Assembly (NCBI RefSeq): GCF_000472445.1
Contig: NZ_AXAJ01000018.1
Span: 47,972-111,971 of the forward strand
DNA: 64,000 nucleotides
Reading direction: 5' to 3'
Source of the DNA: Burkholderia sp. WSM2230
Lineage (GTDB): Bacteria > Pseudomonadota > Gammaproteobacteria > Burkholderiales > Burkholderiaceae
Position 1 is the stretch's first letter. Every line of letters starts with the position of its first letter. The notes beneath the pieces are model-generated. The model had not been told where the DNA came from. It ran no database searches and saw only the letters and a list, made by a program, of their open reading frames with translations. Position numbers and translations under genes: made by a program. This document shows positions 42,798 to 51,627 of the stretch, in pieces.

Positions 42798-43868
42798 TCA
42801 GCCCTGGCTTTGCGCCTCGAACGCCGCGGCTGCCCGGCCGAGCCGGTCATTCACTGCAATCCATTCGATCGTATCGGGCAGCTTCTCGATCAGAATACGC
42901 GCGACGTTCGCGCGATCCAGCGCCCGCAGCAAGCCATACAGCTCGCGCGCGTACACGTGAGGATCTTCGGGCGCGGCGATGAAATGCACGCCCTCGGCGT
43001 CGGCCCATTGCCCCGCTCGCGATGCCCGCGCGACGAGCGCGACGCGCTCGCCGGCTGTGCGCGCGGCGAGCAACGGCTCCAGCACATTGAACGGCAGCAA
43101 CGCGAGTGGCGTGCGCGGCGCGTAATGCGCCTTCAGCGTACCCGAGGCGCGCGGCGCGGTCGCGTCCGAGCCGTCAGGCAGGCGCGGCGCTTCGCCGAGC
43201 ACATCGGCGATTTCTTGCGGCGTGACACGGCCCGGCCTCAGCAACGCGGGAAAGCCGCGCGACAAATCCAGAATGGTCGACTCGATACCGACGTCCGACG
43301 CCCCGCCGTCGAGCACATGAATCGCGCTGCCGAACTCGTCGCGCACATGCTGCGCGGTGGTCGGGCTCACGTGCCCAAAGCGGTTCGCCGACGGCGCCGC
43401 CACGCCGCCATGCCCGTTGCGCAAGACGCTGAACGCCTCGAGCAGCGCTTGCGCCACCGGGTGCGACGGACAGCGCAAGCCGACTGAATCCTGGCCGCCG
43501 CTGACAGCCGCAGGAATGCGCGCGGCGCGCTTGAGGATCAGCGTGAGCGGTCCAGGCCAGAACGCGTCGATCAGACGCTGTGCCTCTTGCGGCAAATGCT
43601 CGACCCAATATGCCGGATCGCCCTGCGGCGCCAGATGCACGATCACCGGATGATTCGCCGGCCGGCCCTTTGCCGCGTAGATGCGCGCGACGGCGTCCGG
43701 ATTCTGGGCATCGCCGCCGAGACCATACACCGTCTCCGTGGGAAACGCGACGAGGCCGCCCGCATCGAGCAGCGCCGCGGCATGCTCGATCTGCGCGGCG
43801 CTGACGGGCAGCGCGTCGGCGGCTTCGGGAGGCAGGCCGGCCTGAACCGGTTTCTGTCGATCTGGCAT
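42798..43868 (-). CDS. tsaC: Threonylcarbamoyl-AMP synthase (Sua5 type)
   Basis: Makes threonylcarbamoyl-AMP from threonine, bicarbonate and ATP for the t6A modification at position 37 of ANN-decoding tRNAs. 356 residues: an N-terminal YrdC domain (AALLDAGGLVAFPTETVYGLGGDAQNPDAVARIYAAKGRPANHPVIVHL, KRAARIPAAVSGGQDSVGLRCPSHPVAQ, AAPSANRFGHVSPTTAQHV) and a C-terminal Sua5 domain (ASGTLKAHYAPRTPLALLPF...). That makes it the long Sua5 form rather than short TsaC. It lies 10 bases after purK, at the 3' end of the glycolysis/purine cluster, an arrangement common in beta-proteobacteria. Confidence 0.94.
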   Translation of the reverse strand: MPDRQKPVQAGLPPEAADALPVSAAQIEHAAALLDAGGLVAFPTETVYGLGGDAQNPDAVARIYAAKGRPANHPVIVHLAPQGDPAYWVEHLPQEAQRLIDAFWPGPLTLILKRAARIPAAVSGGQDSVGLRCPSHPVAQALLEAFSVLRNGHGGVAAPSANRFGHVSPTTAQHVRDEFGSAIHVLDGGASDVGIESTILDLSRGFPALLRPGRVTPQEIADVLGEAPRLPDGSDATAPRASGTLKAHYAPRTPLALLPFNVLEPLLAARTAGERVALVARASRAGQWADAEGVHFIAAPEDPHVYARELYGLLRALDRANVARILIEKLPDTIEWIAVNDRLGRAAAAFEAQSQG

Positions 43869-43878
43869 GGCGCGCGCG

Positions 43879-45075
43879 TCAGCTCGTGGCGATATGCAGA
43901 AGCCGCGCGCAATCGCGCGCCGCTGTGCGGGCTTCGTCGAGCGTCGCAGCCGTGAAGTTCACATGGCCCATCTTGCGGCCGCAACGCGCCTCTTCCTTGC
44001 CATACAGATGCAGACGCGCGGCCGGCATGGCGGCCACCTCGTGCCATGGCGGCGTGACCGACGCGCCCTTCGGACCGTCGGGAAACCAGATGTCGCCGAG
44101 AATGTTCAGCATGACGGCCGGCGAATGCTGGCGCGTGTCGCCGAGCGGCATGCCGGTCATTGCGCGCACCTGCTGTTCGAACTGGCTGGTCGCGCACGCG
44201 TCGACGGTGTAGTGACCGGAGTTGTGCGGACGCGGCGCCATTTCATTGGCCACGAGCGAGCCATCTTCGAGAATGAAGAATTCGACGCACAGCACGCCGA
44301 CATAGCCGAGCTTGTCGGCGATCTGCAGCGCGGCCTGTTGCGCCTGCTCGACAAGCGTCGGGCTGGCGTCCGGCGCCGGCACGATGGTGTGCGACAGCAC
44401 GCCGTCGCGGTGCGTGTTCTGCGCAAGCGGATAGACGACCGACGCGCCGCTTGAGCCGCGCGCGATCAGCGCGGACACTTCGAACTTGAGCGGCAGGCGC
44501 TTCTCCAGCACGCACGGCACGCCGCCAAGCGACGCATGCGCCTCGCGCACTTCGTCCGCATTGCGCACGCGGACCTGGCCTTTGCCGTCGTAACCCATGC
44601 GAGCCGTTTTGAGGATGCCGGGCAGCACCGCTTCGAGCTGCGCATCGTCGAGCGCGGCAAGCGCGTCCGACGACTCGATCACGACATGCGGCGCCACCGT
44701 CACGCCCGACGACGCGATAAAGCGCTTTTCGGCGATGCGGTCCTGAGCCACGGCAACGCAGCGGCCCGCCGGGCTCACGAAAGTCGTCTTCGCGAGAAAG
44801 TCGAGGCTCGCGGCCGGGACGTTCTCGAATTCCGTCGACACGGCCGCGCATAGCCGCGCGAGTTCGGTCAACGACGCTTCGTCGTCATAGGCCGCGCGCA
44901 AATGGCGGTCGGCGACCGCGCCCGCGGGGCTGGTTTCGTCGGGATCGAGCACGGCGACGCGGTAGCCCATTGCCTGGGCGGCAAAGCAGAACATGCGGCC
45001 GAGCTGGCCGCCACCGACCATGCCAAGCCATGCGCCGGGCAGAATCGGTGAAACCGGTGTGTTGTCTGGATTCAT
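43879..45075 (-). CDS. purK: N5-carboxyaminoimidazole ribonucleotide synthase
   Basis: Purine biosynthesis: carboxylates AIR to N5-CAIR with ATP and bicarbonate. 398 residues. It starts MNPDNTPVSPILPGAWLGMVGGGQLGRMFCFAAQAMGYRVAVLDPD, the PurK N-terminal nucleotide-fold signature. The ATP-grasp domain follows (KRFIASSGVTVAPHVV, ILKTARMGYDGKGQVRV, CVLEKRLPLKFEVSALIARGS, YVGVLCVEFFILEDGSLVANEMAPRPHNSGHYT). I begin at the ATG at 45075; an upstream in-frame ATG adds ten residues not expected in the family. It acts directly before PurE, whose gene lies 206 bases upstream. Confidence 0.95.
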   Translation of the reverse strand: MNPDNTPVSPILPGAWLGMVGGGQLGRMFCFAAQAMGYRVAVLDPDETSPAGAVADRHLRAAYDDEASLTELARLCAAVSTEFENVPAASLDFLAKTTFVSPAGRCVAVAQDRIAEKRFIASSGVTVAPHVVIESSDALAALDDAQLEAVLPGILKTARMGYDGKGQVRVRNADEVREAHASLGGVPCVLEKRLPLKFEVSALIARGSSGASVVYPLAQNTHRDGVLSHTIVPAPDASPTLVEQAQQAALQIADKLGYVGVLCVEFFILEDGSLVANEMAPRPHNSGHYTVDACATSQFEQQVRAMTGMPLGDTRQHSPAVMLNILGDIWFPDGPKGASVTPPWHEVAAMPAARLHLYGKEEARCGRKMGHVNFTAATLDEARTAARDCARLLHIATS

Positions 45076-45274
45076 CTTGGTGGTCGGTCGCGGCCGGACG
45101 TGCATTCAATTCTGCAATGGCACGCGCGCGGCCGGTTGGTCAGACAGGGGACGTCCTGTAACTATCGCTGAGCAATCGGGCCGGGTCTCGCCTGGTTGTT
45201 CGGCCGGCCGTTTGGCCGGTTGTTGGGCCAGCTCTTTGGCCGGGGTCGGTCCGCTTATCAGCGCATCAATCAAA

Positions 45275-45293
45275 CCGGCGCTTACAGCGCCGG
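45275..45293 (-). other. Hairpin overlapping the purE stop codon
   Basis: CCGGCGC (45275-45281) and GCGCCGG (45287-45293) form a perfect 7-bp stem whose loop contains the purE TAA. Leftwards it is followed by TTTGATTG. It may be a weak terminator or stability element between purE and purK; the 206-base purE-purK gap also carries repeated GGCCGG motifs near 45204-45240. Confidence 0.35.
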
Positions 45294-45800
45294 CAACACC
45301 ATCGCGTGAGCCGCTTCGTTCTGGCGCACGCGGAACGCCGCCAGCTTTTCCGCATATTCCGCGCTAGTGCCGCTCAGTATCGACACTGCGAAGAGCGCCG
45401 CATTCGCCGCGCCCGCTTCGCCGATCGCAAAGGTCGCGACCGGCACGCCCTTCGGCATCTGCACGATCGAATGCAACGAGTCGACGCCCTTCAGGTACTT
45501 GCTCGCCACCGGCACGCCGAGCACCGGTACCGTGGTCTTGGCGGCCAGCATGCCCGGCAGATGCGCCGCACCGCCCGCGCCCGCGATGATCGCGCGGATG
45601 CCGCGCTCGCGTGCACCTTCAGCATAGGCGAACATTTCGTCCGGCATGCGGTGCGCGGAAACCACCTTGGCTTCGTACGGCACGCCGAATTCCTGCAGAA
45701 TCGCCACGGCGTTTTTCATGACTTCCCAGTCGGAACTGGAGCCCATCAGCACGCCGACAACCGGCGCACCATGCGTATGGGCGGTTTGTGCTTCACTCAT
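45282..45800 (-). CDS. purE: 5-(carboxyamino)imidazole ribonucleotide mutase
   Basis: Purine biosynthesis: converts N5-CAIR to CAIR. 172 residues, class I PurE. Conserved motifs are GVLMGSSSDWEVMKNAVAILQEFGVPYEAKVVSAHRMPDEMFAYAE (with the SSSDW phosphate loop and AHR), IIAGAGGAAHLPGMLAAKTTVPVLGVPV and SLHSIVQMPKGVPVATFAIGEAGAANAAL. It lies 69 bases after purC and upstream of purK on the same strand. Its ribosome-binding site (AGGAAG) is part of a 14-bp tandem repeat. Confidence 0.97.
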   Translation of the reverse strand: MSEAQTAHTHGAPVVGVLMGSSSDWEVMKNAVAILQEFGVPYEAKVVSAHRMPDEMFAYAEGARERGIRAIIAGAGGAAHLPGMLAAKTTVPVLGVPVASKYLKGVDSLHSIVQMPKGVPVATFAIGEAGAANAALFAVSILSGTSAEYAEKLAAFRVRQNEAAHAMVLPAL

Positions 45801-45803
45801 CTT

Positions 45804-45863
45804 GCGGCTTCCTGTTTGCGGCTTGCTGTTTGCGGCTTCCTGTTTGCGGCTTGCTGGTCGCGG
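45804..45863. repeat. 14-bp tandem repeat spanning the purE ribosome-binding site
   Basis: Four units run head to tail: GCGGCTTCCTGTTT (45804-45817), GCGGCTTGCTGTTT (45818-45831), GCGGCTTCCTGTTT (45832-45845) and GCGGCTTGCTGGTC (45846-45859), then GCGG. Read on the coding strand, units 1 and 3 contain AGGAAG and units 2 and 4 AGCAAG. The unit nearest the purE ATG supplies its Shine-Dalgarno sequence. Confidence 0.85.
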
Positions 45864-45869
45864 ATTCGG

Positions 45870-46760
45870 TCAGGCGAGCTTGTGCCCGGTCAGACGTTCG
45901 AGCGCTTCCTGGTATTTCTCGCCCGTCTTTTGCACGACGTCGTCCGGCAGTTTCGGCGCGGGCGGCTCTTTCGCCCAGTCCTGCGTTTCGAGCCAGTCGC
46001 GCACGAACTGCTTGTCGAACGAGGGCGGATTGGTGCCCACTTTATACTGGTCGGCCGGCCAGAAGCGCGACGAGTCGGCGGTGAGCGCCTCGTCCATCAG
46101 GTACAGCTTGCCGTGGTTGTCGAGACCAAACTCGAACTTGGTATCCGCGATGATGATGCCGCGCGTGGCCGCATAATCCGCCGCTTCCTTGTACAGCCGG
46201 ATCGAGATGTCGCGGATCGTGGCCGACAGTTCGGTGCCGATGCGGCGCTCCATCTCGTCGTACGTGATGTTTTCGTCGTGATGACCCATTTCGGCCTTGG
46301 CCGCCGGCGTAAAAATCGGCTCCGGCAGTTTCTGCGCGTTCTGCAGACCCGGCGGCAGTTGCACGCCGCACACCGAACCGGTCGCCTGATAGTCTTTCCA
46401 GCCGCTGCCGGCGAGATAACCACGCACCACCGCTTCAACCAGAATCGGCTCGAGGCGCTTCACCACGACCGCGCGGCCCTTGACCTGCTCGACTTCGTCC
46501 GCCGCGACCACCGACTCGGGCGCCACGCCCGTCAGGTGATTCGGCACCACGTGCTTGAGCTTCTCGAACCAGAAGTTCGCCATTTCGTTGAGCACGCGTC
46601 CCTTATTCGGAATCGGCTCGCCCATGATGACGTCGAACGCCGACAGACGGTCGGTCGTGACGATCAGCAACTGGTCGTTGCCCACCGCATAGTTGTCGCG
46701 GACTTTACCGCGGCCGAGCAGCGGCAGCGAGCGGAGCGTGGATTCGTAGAGGGTAGACAT
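45870..46760 (-). CDS. purC: Phosphoribosylaminoimidazole-succinocarboxamide synthase
   Basis: Purine biosynthesis: joins aspartate to CAIR to form SAICAR with ATP. 296 residues, the longer SAICAR synthetase type. Signature stretches are LPLLGRGKVRDNYAVGNDQLLIVTTDRLSAFDVIMGEPIPNKG, VEAVVRGYLAGSGWKDY, DISIRLYKEAADYAATRGIIIADTKFEFGLD and LMDEALTADSSRFWPADQY. Its product enzyme acts right after PurK and PurE, whose genes follow on the same strand. It is separated from fba upstream by a terminator-like hairpin. Confidence 0.97.
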   Translation of the reverse strand: MSTLYESTLRSLPLLGRGKVRDNYAVGNDQLLIVTTDRLSAFDVIMGEPIPNKGRVLNEMANFWFEKLKHVVPNHLTGVAPESVVAADEVEQVKGRAVVVKRLEPILVEAVVRGYLAGSGWKDYQATGSVCGVQLPPGLQNAQKLPEPIFTPAAKAEMGHHDENITYDEMERRIGTELSATIRDISIRLYKEAADYAATRGIIIADTKFEFGLDNHGKLYLMDEALTADSSRFWPADQYKVGTNPPSFDKQFVRDWLETQDWAKEPPAPKLPDDVVQKTGEKYQEALERLTGHKLA

Positions 46761-46814
46761 CGTCGTGGTTCGCTAAAAATGAGGCAAAAAGTGTGACCGG
46801 AACAAAAGGGAAAC

Positions 46815-46842
46815 GCCGTTCCCCGGATGATGCGGGAACGGC
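46815..46842 (-). terminator. Terminator-like hairpin after fba
   Basis: GCCGTTCCC (46815-46823) and GGGAACGGC (46834-46842) pair perfectly. Leftwards it is followed by the T-rich GTTTCCCTTTTG. A second hairpin (CCTGGCC/GGCCAGG, 46856-46873) lies closer to the fba stop. Together they probably separate fba from purC transcription. Confidence 0.6.
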
Positions 46843-46902
46843 GATCTAACGACAACCTGGCCGAACGGCCAGGCGCAGAGCCAGCGCTGACGCAAATGCC
46901 GC

Positions 46903-47967
46903 TTAGCGGACGACTTGCGCGAGTTCGCCCGACTTGTACTTCTCCGCAATTTTATCAAGCGAAACGGGCTGGATCTTGCCAGCCTGGCCTTCGCAGCCGA
47001 ACTGCGTGTAGCGCTCGATACAGATCTTCATGGCGGCTTCGCGCGCCGGCTTCAGGTAGTCGCGCGGGTCGAACTTGCCCGGATTGGTCGCCATGTAGCG
47101 GCGGATCGCGCCGGTGATCGCCAGACGCAAGTCGGTGTCGATATTGACCTTGCGCACGCCGTGCTTGATGCCTTCCTGGATTTCCTCGACCGGCACGCCG
47201 TAGGTTTCCTTCATGTCGCCGCCGAATTCGCGGATTTCCGCGAGCAGTTCCTGCGGCACCGACGACGAACCGTGCATCACCAGGTGCGTGTTCGGAATGC
47301 GCTGGTGAATTTCCTTGATGCGCTGGATCGACAGAATGTCGCCCGTCGGCTTCTTGCTGAACTTGTACGCGCCGTGCGACGTGCCGATCGCGATGGCGAG
47401 CGCGTCGCACTGCGTGAGCTTGACGAAGTCGGCAGCCTGTTCCGGATCGGTCAGCAGTTGCTCGCGGGTCATCGTGCCTTCCGCGCCGTGGCCGTCTTCC
47501 TTGTCGCCCTTCATGGTTTCCAGCGAACCGAGCACGCCCAGTTCCGCTTCCACCGTGACGCCGATCGAGTGGGCTGCTTCCACCACCTTGCGCGACACGT
47601 CGACGTTGTACTCGTACGACGCAACCGTCTTGCCGTCGGCTTCGAGCGAGCCGTCCATCATCACGCTGGTGAAGCCGCTGCGGATCGCGGCCATACAGAC
47701 CGCCGGCGACTGGCCGTGGTCCTGATGCATCACGACCGGAATGTGCGGATAGGATTCGACCGCTGCTTCGATCAGATGGCGCAGGAACGCTTCGCCCGCG
47801 TATTTACGCGCGCCGGCCGAAGCCTGCATGATGACCGGAGCGTTGACCTTGTCGGCCGCGGCCATGATCGCCTGCACCTGCTCCAGGTTGTTCACGTTGA
47901 ATGCCGGGAGGCCGTAGCCGTTTTCAGCGGCATGGTCCAGCAGTTGACGCATTGATACGAGAGGCAT
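46903..47967 (-). CDS. fba: Fructose-bisphosphate aldolase, class II
   Basis: Glycolysis/gluconeogenesis/Calvin-type reaction: reversible cleavage of fructose 1,6-bisphosphate. 354 residues, class IIB zinc aldolase (Calvin-cycle subtype length). Zinc and active-site motifs are HIPVVMHQDHGQSP, VTVEAELGVLGSLE, TSHGAYKF, NTHLVMHGSSSVP and RKVNIDTDLRLAITGAIRRY. AGGAG precedes the ATG at 47967; the frame is open upstream without family resemblance. It lies 226 bases after pyk on the same strand. Confidence 0.96.
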   Translation of the reverse strand: MPLVSMRQLLDHAAENGYGLPAFNVNNLEQVQAIMAAADKVNAPVIMQASAGARKYAGEAFLRHLIEAAVESYPHIPVVMHQDHGQSPAVCMAAIRSGFTSVMMDGSLEADGKTVASYEYNVDVSRKVVEAAHSIGVTVEAELGVLGSLETMKGDKEDGHGAEGTMTREQLLTDPEQAADFVKLTQCDALAIAIGTSHGAYKFSKKPTGDILSIQRIKEIHQRIPNTHLVMHGSSSVPQELLAEIREFGGDMKETYGVPVEEIQEGIKHGVRKVNIDTDLRLAITGAIRRYMATNPGKFDPRDYLKPAREAAMKICIERYTQFGCEGQAGKIQPVSLDKIAEKYKSGELAQVVR

Positions 47968-48193
47968 GCTGTAACTCCTTAGATTGAAACGAATTCTTTG
48001 CCGCCGGCATCTTCTGGGCGATTTTATCGCGAAGCAAACCGCACACCCATTGAGGCGCTGGCCGCTGCGCGCAAGACATGGTTTCATGCTCCCGCGCGAC
48101 AAGGGCCAATGCGCCGCGACGCAAACGAAACGTCGCGGGTACGACAGCCTGCTTCGCTCAATCAAGCCTGTGCCGGTCGAGCAGTCCTGCAGA

Positions 48194-49630
48194 TCAATAC
48201 GGCTCGCCGACCCGTACGATCTTCAGCGTATTCGTGCCGCCGGCCTGGCCCATCGGCTCGCCGACAGTCAGCACCACCATGTCGCCACGCGACGCGTAAC
48301 CCTTGCTGACCACTGTCTCCAACGCCTGTTGCAACGCCGTGTCGCGGTCGGTGTTGGTGTCCAGATGCAGCGAAGTCACGTTGCGGTACAGCGCCATGGC
48401 CCGCTCGCTGCCGACGCGCGGCGTGAGCGCGAAAATCGGCACATGCGTCCAGTGACGCGACATCCACAGCGCCGTCGAGCCGGACTCGGTCAACGCCACG
48501 ATCGCCTTCGCGCCCAGGTGATAGGCGGTGAAGAGCGCGCCCATCGCGATGGACTGGTCGATGCGCGTGAAGGTGCGGTCGAGGAAATCCTTGTCCAGTT
48601 CCGACTGCTCCGACTTCTCGGCTTCGACGCAGATCGCGGCCATTGTCTCGATGGTCTGCACCGGGTACTTGCCTGCCGCCGATTCCGCCGAGAGCATCAC
48701 CGCGTCCGTGCCGTCCAGCACCGCGTTGGCGACGTCCGACACTTCCGCGCGCGTGGGCACCGGCGCGTAGATCATCGACTCCATCATCTGGGTCGCGGTG
48801 ATCACGAACTTGTTCGACTCGCGCGCCATACGAATCATCCGCTTTTGCAGCGCGGGGACTGCGGCATTCCCCACTTCCACGGCGAGATCGCCGCGCGCGA
48901 CCATGATGCCGTCCGACGCGTCCAGAATGCCTTGCAGCGCCGGAATGGCTTCCGCGCGCTCGATCTTGGCAATCATCTTCGGCTTGATGCCATACGGCGC
49001 GCCGGCGATGTTCGCCAGTTGGCGCGCCATTTCCATGTCGGTCGCGTTCTTCGGGAACGATACCGCGACGAAATCGACGCCGAGCGACATTGCCGTGCGG
49101 ATGTCTTCCATGTCCTTGGCGGTCAGCGCGGGTGCCGACAGACCGCCGCCCTGGCGGTTGATGCCCTTGTTGTTCGACAGGTCGCCGCCGATCTTCACGA
49201 TCGTATGGATTTCGTTGCCGATCACGCGCTGTACATTCAGCACGATGAGGCCGTCGTTGAGCAGCAGCACGTCGCCCGGCTTCAGGTCGCGCGGCAAGTC
49301 CTTGTAGTCGAGGCCGGCGCGTTCCTGGTTGCCGAGCTCGCAGTCCGCGTCGAGGATGAAAGGCTCACCCGAGGTAAGCGTGACCTTGCCGTTTTCAAAT
49401 TTGCCGACCCGGATCTTCGGGCCTTGCAGGTCCGCCATGATGGCGACCTCGCGGCCCGCCTGGCGAGCCGCCTCGCGCACGAATTCGGCGCGCTGGCGGT
49501 GGTCGTCCGCGGTGCCATGCGAGAAATTGAGCCGCACCACGTCGGCGCCTGCCTGAATCATTTGCAGCAGAATCTCCGGCGTGCTGGAAGCCGGTCCGAT
49601 GGTAGCGACAATCTTGGTGGCGCGATGCAT
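48194..49630 (-). CDS. pyk: Pyruvate kinase
   Basis: Last step of glycolysis: phosphoenolpyruvate plus ADP to pyruvate plus ATP. 478 residues from the ATG at 49630. Motifs are MHRATKIVATIGPASSTPEILLQMIQAGADVVRLNFSHG, the active-site MIAKIERAEAIPALQGILDASDGIMVARGDLAVEV, TQMMESMI, PTRAEVSDVANAVLDGTDAVMLSAESAAGKYP and the C-terminal effector domain. GGAGACTC precedes the ATG. The frame is open without a stop for a further 178 codons, up to one base before the pgk stop. That Ala/Pro-rich stretch is listed separately and is probably not part of the mature enzyme. Confidence 0.95.
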   Translation of the reverse strand: MHRATKIVATIGPASSTPEILLQMIQAGADVVRLNFSHGTADDHRQRAEFVREAARQAGREVAIMADLQGPKIRVGKFENGKVTLTSGEPFILDADCELGNQERAGLDYKDLPRDLKPGDVLLLNDGLIVLNVQRVIGNEIHTIVKIGGDLSNNKGINRQGGGLSAPALTAKDMEDIRTAMSLGVDFVAVSFPKNATDMEMARQLANIAGAPYGIKPKMIAKIERAEAIPALQGILDASDGIMVARGDLAVEVGNAAVPALQKRMIRMARESNKFVITATQMMESMIYAPVPTRAEVSDVANAVLDGTDAVMLSAESAAGKYPVQTIETMAAICVEAEKSEQSELDKDFLDRTFTRIDQSIAMGALFTAYHLGAKAIVALTESGSTALWMSRHWTHVPIFALTPRVGSERAMALYRNVTSLHLDTNTDRDTALQQALETVVSKGYASRGDMVVLTVGEPMGQAGGTNTLKIVRVGEPY

Positions 49631-50164
49631 GAGTCTCCTCGTCTGGATAGGATCGCTGGAAAGAGCGCTGCGAGTCGGATGCGGAGGCTGCGCACCGAAA
49701 GATGCTGCCGGGGGCTGCGCGCCGGTTGAAACCAGCGTCGCTTTATGGGGTGAAGCGGTGTTCGACACCGGCACGCGCAGTGCCGGCGGGGGTGCCGGGG
49801 CGACTTGGGCTTCCGGGAGTTCCGTGGATGGCGCGGCGGATTCGTCAATTGCAATGCTGGACGGTTCCGCCGGGCTTTCCGCGGTGGTCGACTCCACGGA
49901 CGCGACAGGCGCCTCGGGCTCTTCTGAATGACTGGCCGCCGGCGCGGCTTCGCCGGCACCCGTCAGGGAGGTCGCCAGCGCGGCGGCAACCGTGCTGGCA
50001 AGCTCGGACTCTCTGGCCGCCGTGGCGGTGGCGGTGGCGGCGGTGGCCGCAGTGGCCGCGGAGCGCGCCGTGCGCTCCCCTGCCGTCGCTGCCGCTGTGT
50101 CGCGCGGCTTGCCGCGCTGACCGTTCGCTTTTGCAGGCTTCGCCGTTGGGGAGCGCGCTGCCAC
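49631..50164 (-). other. Open Ala/Pro/Ser-rich stretch between pgk and pyk, in frame with pyk
   Basis: From a GTG at 50164, one base past the pgk stop, 178 sense codons run without a stop into the pyk ATG. The translation is low-complexity: a basic start (VAARSPTAKPAKANGQRGKPRD), Ala/Thr runs, then an acidic Glu/Ser/Pro/Ala part (EEPEAPVASVESTTAESPAEPSS). Third codon positions are mostly G or C through the first 150 codons, as in real genes of this genome. There is no clear ribosome-binding site before the GTG, and pyk has its own good one. It could be an N-terminal extension of pyruvate kinase, a separate small gene, or non-coding GC-rich sequence. Confidence 0.4.
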
Positions 50165-50165
50165 G

Positions 50166-51359
50166 TTAAGCCCGCGATTCCAGAACTTCGACAGCCGGCA
50201 GCTTCTTGCCTTCCAGGAACTCGAGGAAGGCGCCGCCGCCCGTGGAGATATAGCTGACCTTGTCGTGGATGCCGTACTTGGCGATGGCAGCGAGCGTATC
50301 GCCGCCGCCCGCAATCGAGAACGCCGACGACCTCGCGATAGCGTCGGCCAGCGTCTTCGTGCCGTTGCCGAACTGGTCGAATTCGAACACGCCGACCGGG
50401 CCGTTCCACACGATGGTGCCGGCTTTTTCCAGTTGCGCGGCGAGCGTCTTCGCGGTTTCCGGTCCGATGTCGAGGATCATGTCGTCGTCCTCGACGTCGG
50501 CGACGGCCTTGATCTCGGCCTTGGCGGTCGGCGAAAACTCCTTCGCCGTGACCACGTCGGTGGGAATGGGCACCGAGGCGCCGCGCGCCTTCGCTGCGTC
50601 GATAATGGCTTTGGCTTCGCTCACCAGATCGGCTTCGGCGAGCGACTTGCCGATCTTCAGACCCGCGGCCAGCATGAACGTGTTCGCAATGCCGCCGCCC
50701 ACGATCAGCTGATCCACTTTCTCGGCCAGCGACTTCAGAATAGTCAGCTTGGTCGACACCTTGGAACCAGCGACGATCGCCACCAGCGGTCGCTTCGGCG
50801 CGCCGAGCGCCTTGCCGAGCGCTTCGAGCTCGGCAGCCAGCAGCGGACCAGCGCAAGCCACCGGCGCATACTTCGCGATGCCGTGCGTGGTCGCTTCGGC
50901 GCGGTGCGCGGTGCCGAATGCGTCGTTCACGTAGATGTCGCAGAGCTTCGCCATTTTTTGCGCAAGCTCGTCGGAATCCTTCTTCTCGCCCTTGTTCACG
51001 CGGCAGTTTTCCAGCAGCACGACCTGGCCCGGCGCGACGTTCACGCCGTTTTCCACCCAGTTGGCGACGAGCGGCACGTCGCGGCCCAGCAGTTCCGCGA
51101 AGCGCTTCGCGACCGGCGCGAGCGAGTCTTCCGGCTTGAAATCGCCCTCGGTCGGACGGCCCAGGTGCGACGTGACCATTACGGCGGCGCCGGCGTCGAG
51201 CGCGGCCTTCACGGCCGGCACCGAGGCGCGGATGCGGGTGTCTTCGGTGATGTTGCCTTGATCGTCTTGCGGCACGTTCAGATCGGCGCGGATGAACACT
51301 CGTTTGCCGGACAGCTTGCCTTCGGCGATCAGATCGGAGAGACGCAATACCTTGTTCAT
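50166..51359 (-). CDS. pgk: Phosphoglycerate kinase
   Basis: Glycolysis/gluconeogenesis: 1,3-bisphosphoglycerate plus ADP to 3-phosphoglycerate plus ATP. 397 residues, standard length. Motifs: GKRVFIRADLNVPQDDQGNITEDTRIRASVPAVKAAL, VMVTSHLGRPTEG, VVLLENCRVNKGEKK, YVNDAFGTAHRAEAT, PLVAIVAGSKVSTKLTILKSLAEKVDQLIVGGGIANTF and the C-terminal FSIAGGGDTLAAIAKYGIHDKVSYISTGGGAFLEFLEGK. First gene of the pgk-pyk-fba-pur cluster on the minus strand. Confidence 0.97.
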   Translation of the reverse strand: MNKVLRLSDLIAEGKLSGKRVFIRADLNVPQDDQGNITEDTRIRASVPAVKAALDAGAAVMVTSHLGRPTEGDFKPEDSLAPVAKRFAELLGRDVPLVANWVENGVNVAPGQVVLLENCRVNKGEKKDSDELAQKMAKLCDIYVNDAFGTAHRAEATTHGIAKYAPVACAGPLLAAELEALGKALGAPKRPLVAIVAGSKVSTKLTILKSLAEKVDQLIVGGGIANTFMLAAGLKIGKSLAEADLVSEAKAIIDAAKARGASVPIPTDVVTAKEFSPTAKAEIKAVADVEDDDMILDIGPETAKTLAAQLEKAGTIVWNGPVGVFEFDQFGNGTKTLADAIARSSAFSIAGGGDTLAAIAKYGIHDKVSYISTGGGAFLEFLEGKKLPAVEVLESRA

Positions 51360-51591
51360 GGGCGGTTGTGTGCGAGTTGATGGGAAGGCGGTGGCGGACG
51401 GCGCACACGGCTTTCGGCGCAGTGAACTCCAGCGCGTCGGCAGGGCGGCTCCACGAGGTGGAACGCCGGCGACAAGGCCGCGGCGCAGGCGCCAGGCATC
51501 GGCGCGGTCATCCCGGAAAGGGGCATTTTAACTGATCCGAACTACCTTCTGACCCGCGAGCGGGCGAATCCCCCGTATTCGAATGCCGCAC

Positions 51592-51616
51592 TGCCATGCT
51601 GCGTCGCAGCATGGCA
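51592..51616 (-). terminator. Hairpin after azlD
   Basis: TGCCATGCTG (51592-51601) and CAGCATGGCA (51607-51616) form a perfect stem around CGTCG, 12 bases past the azlD stop. There is no U-tract, so rho-independent termination is uncertain. The region 51360-51591 between it and pgk shows no gene. Confidence 0.4.
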
Positions 51617-51627
51617 ACCACCCTCGG

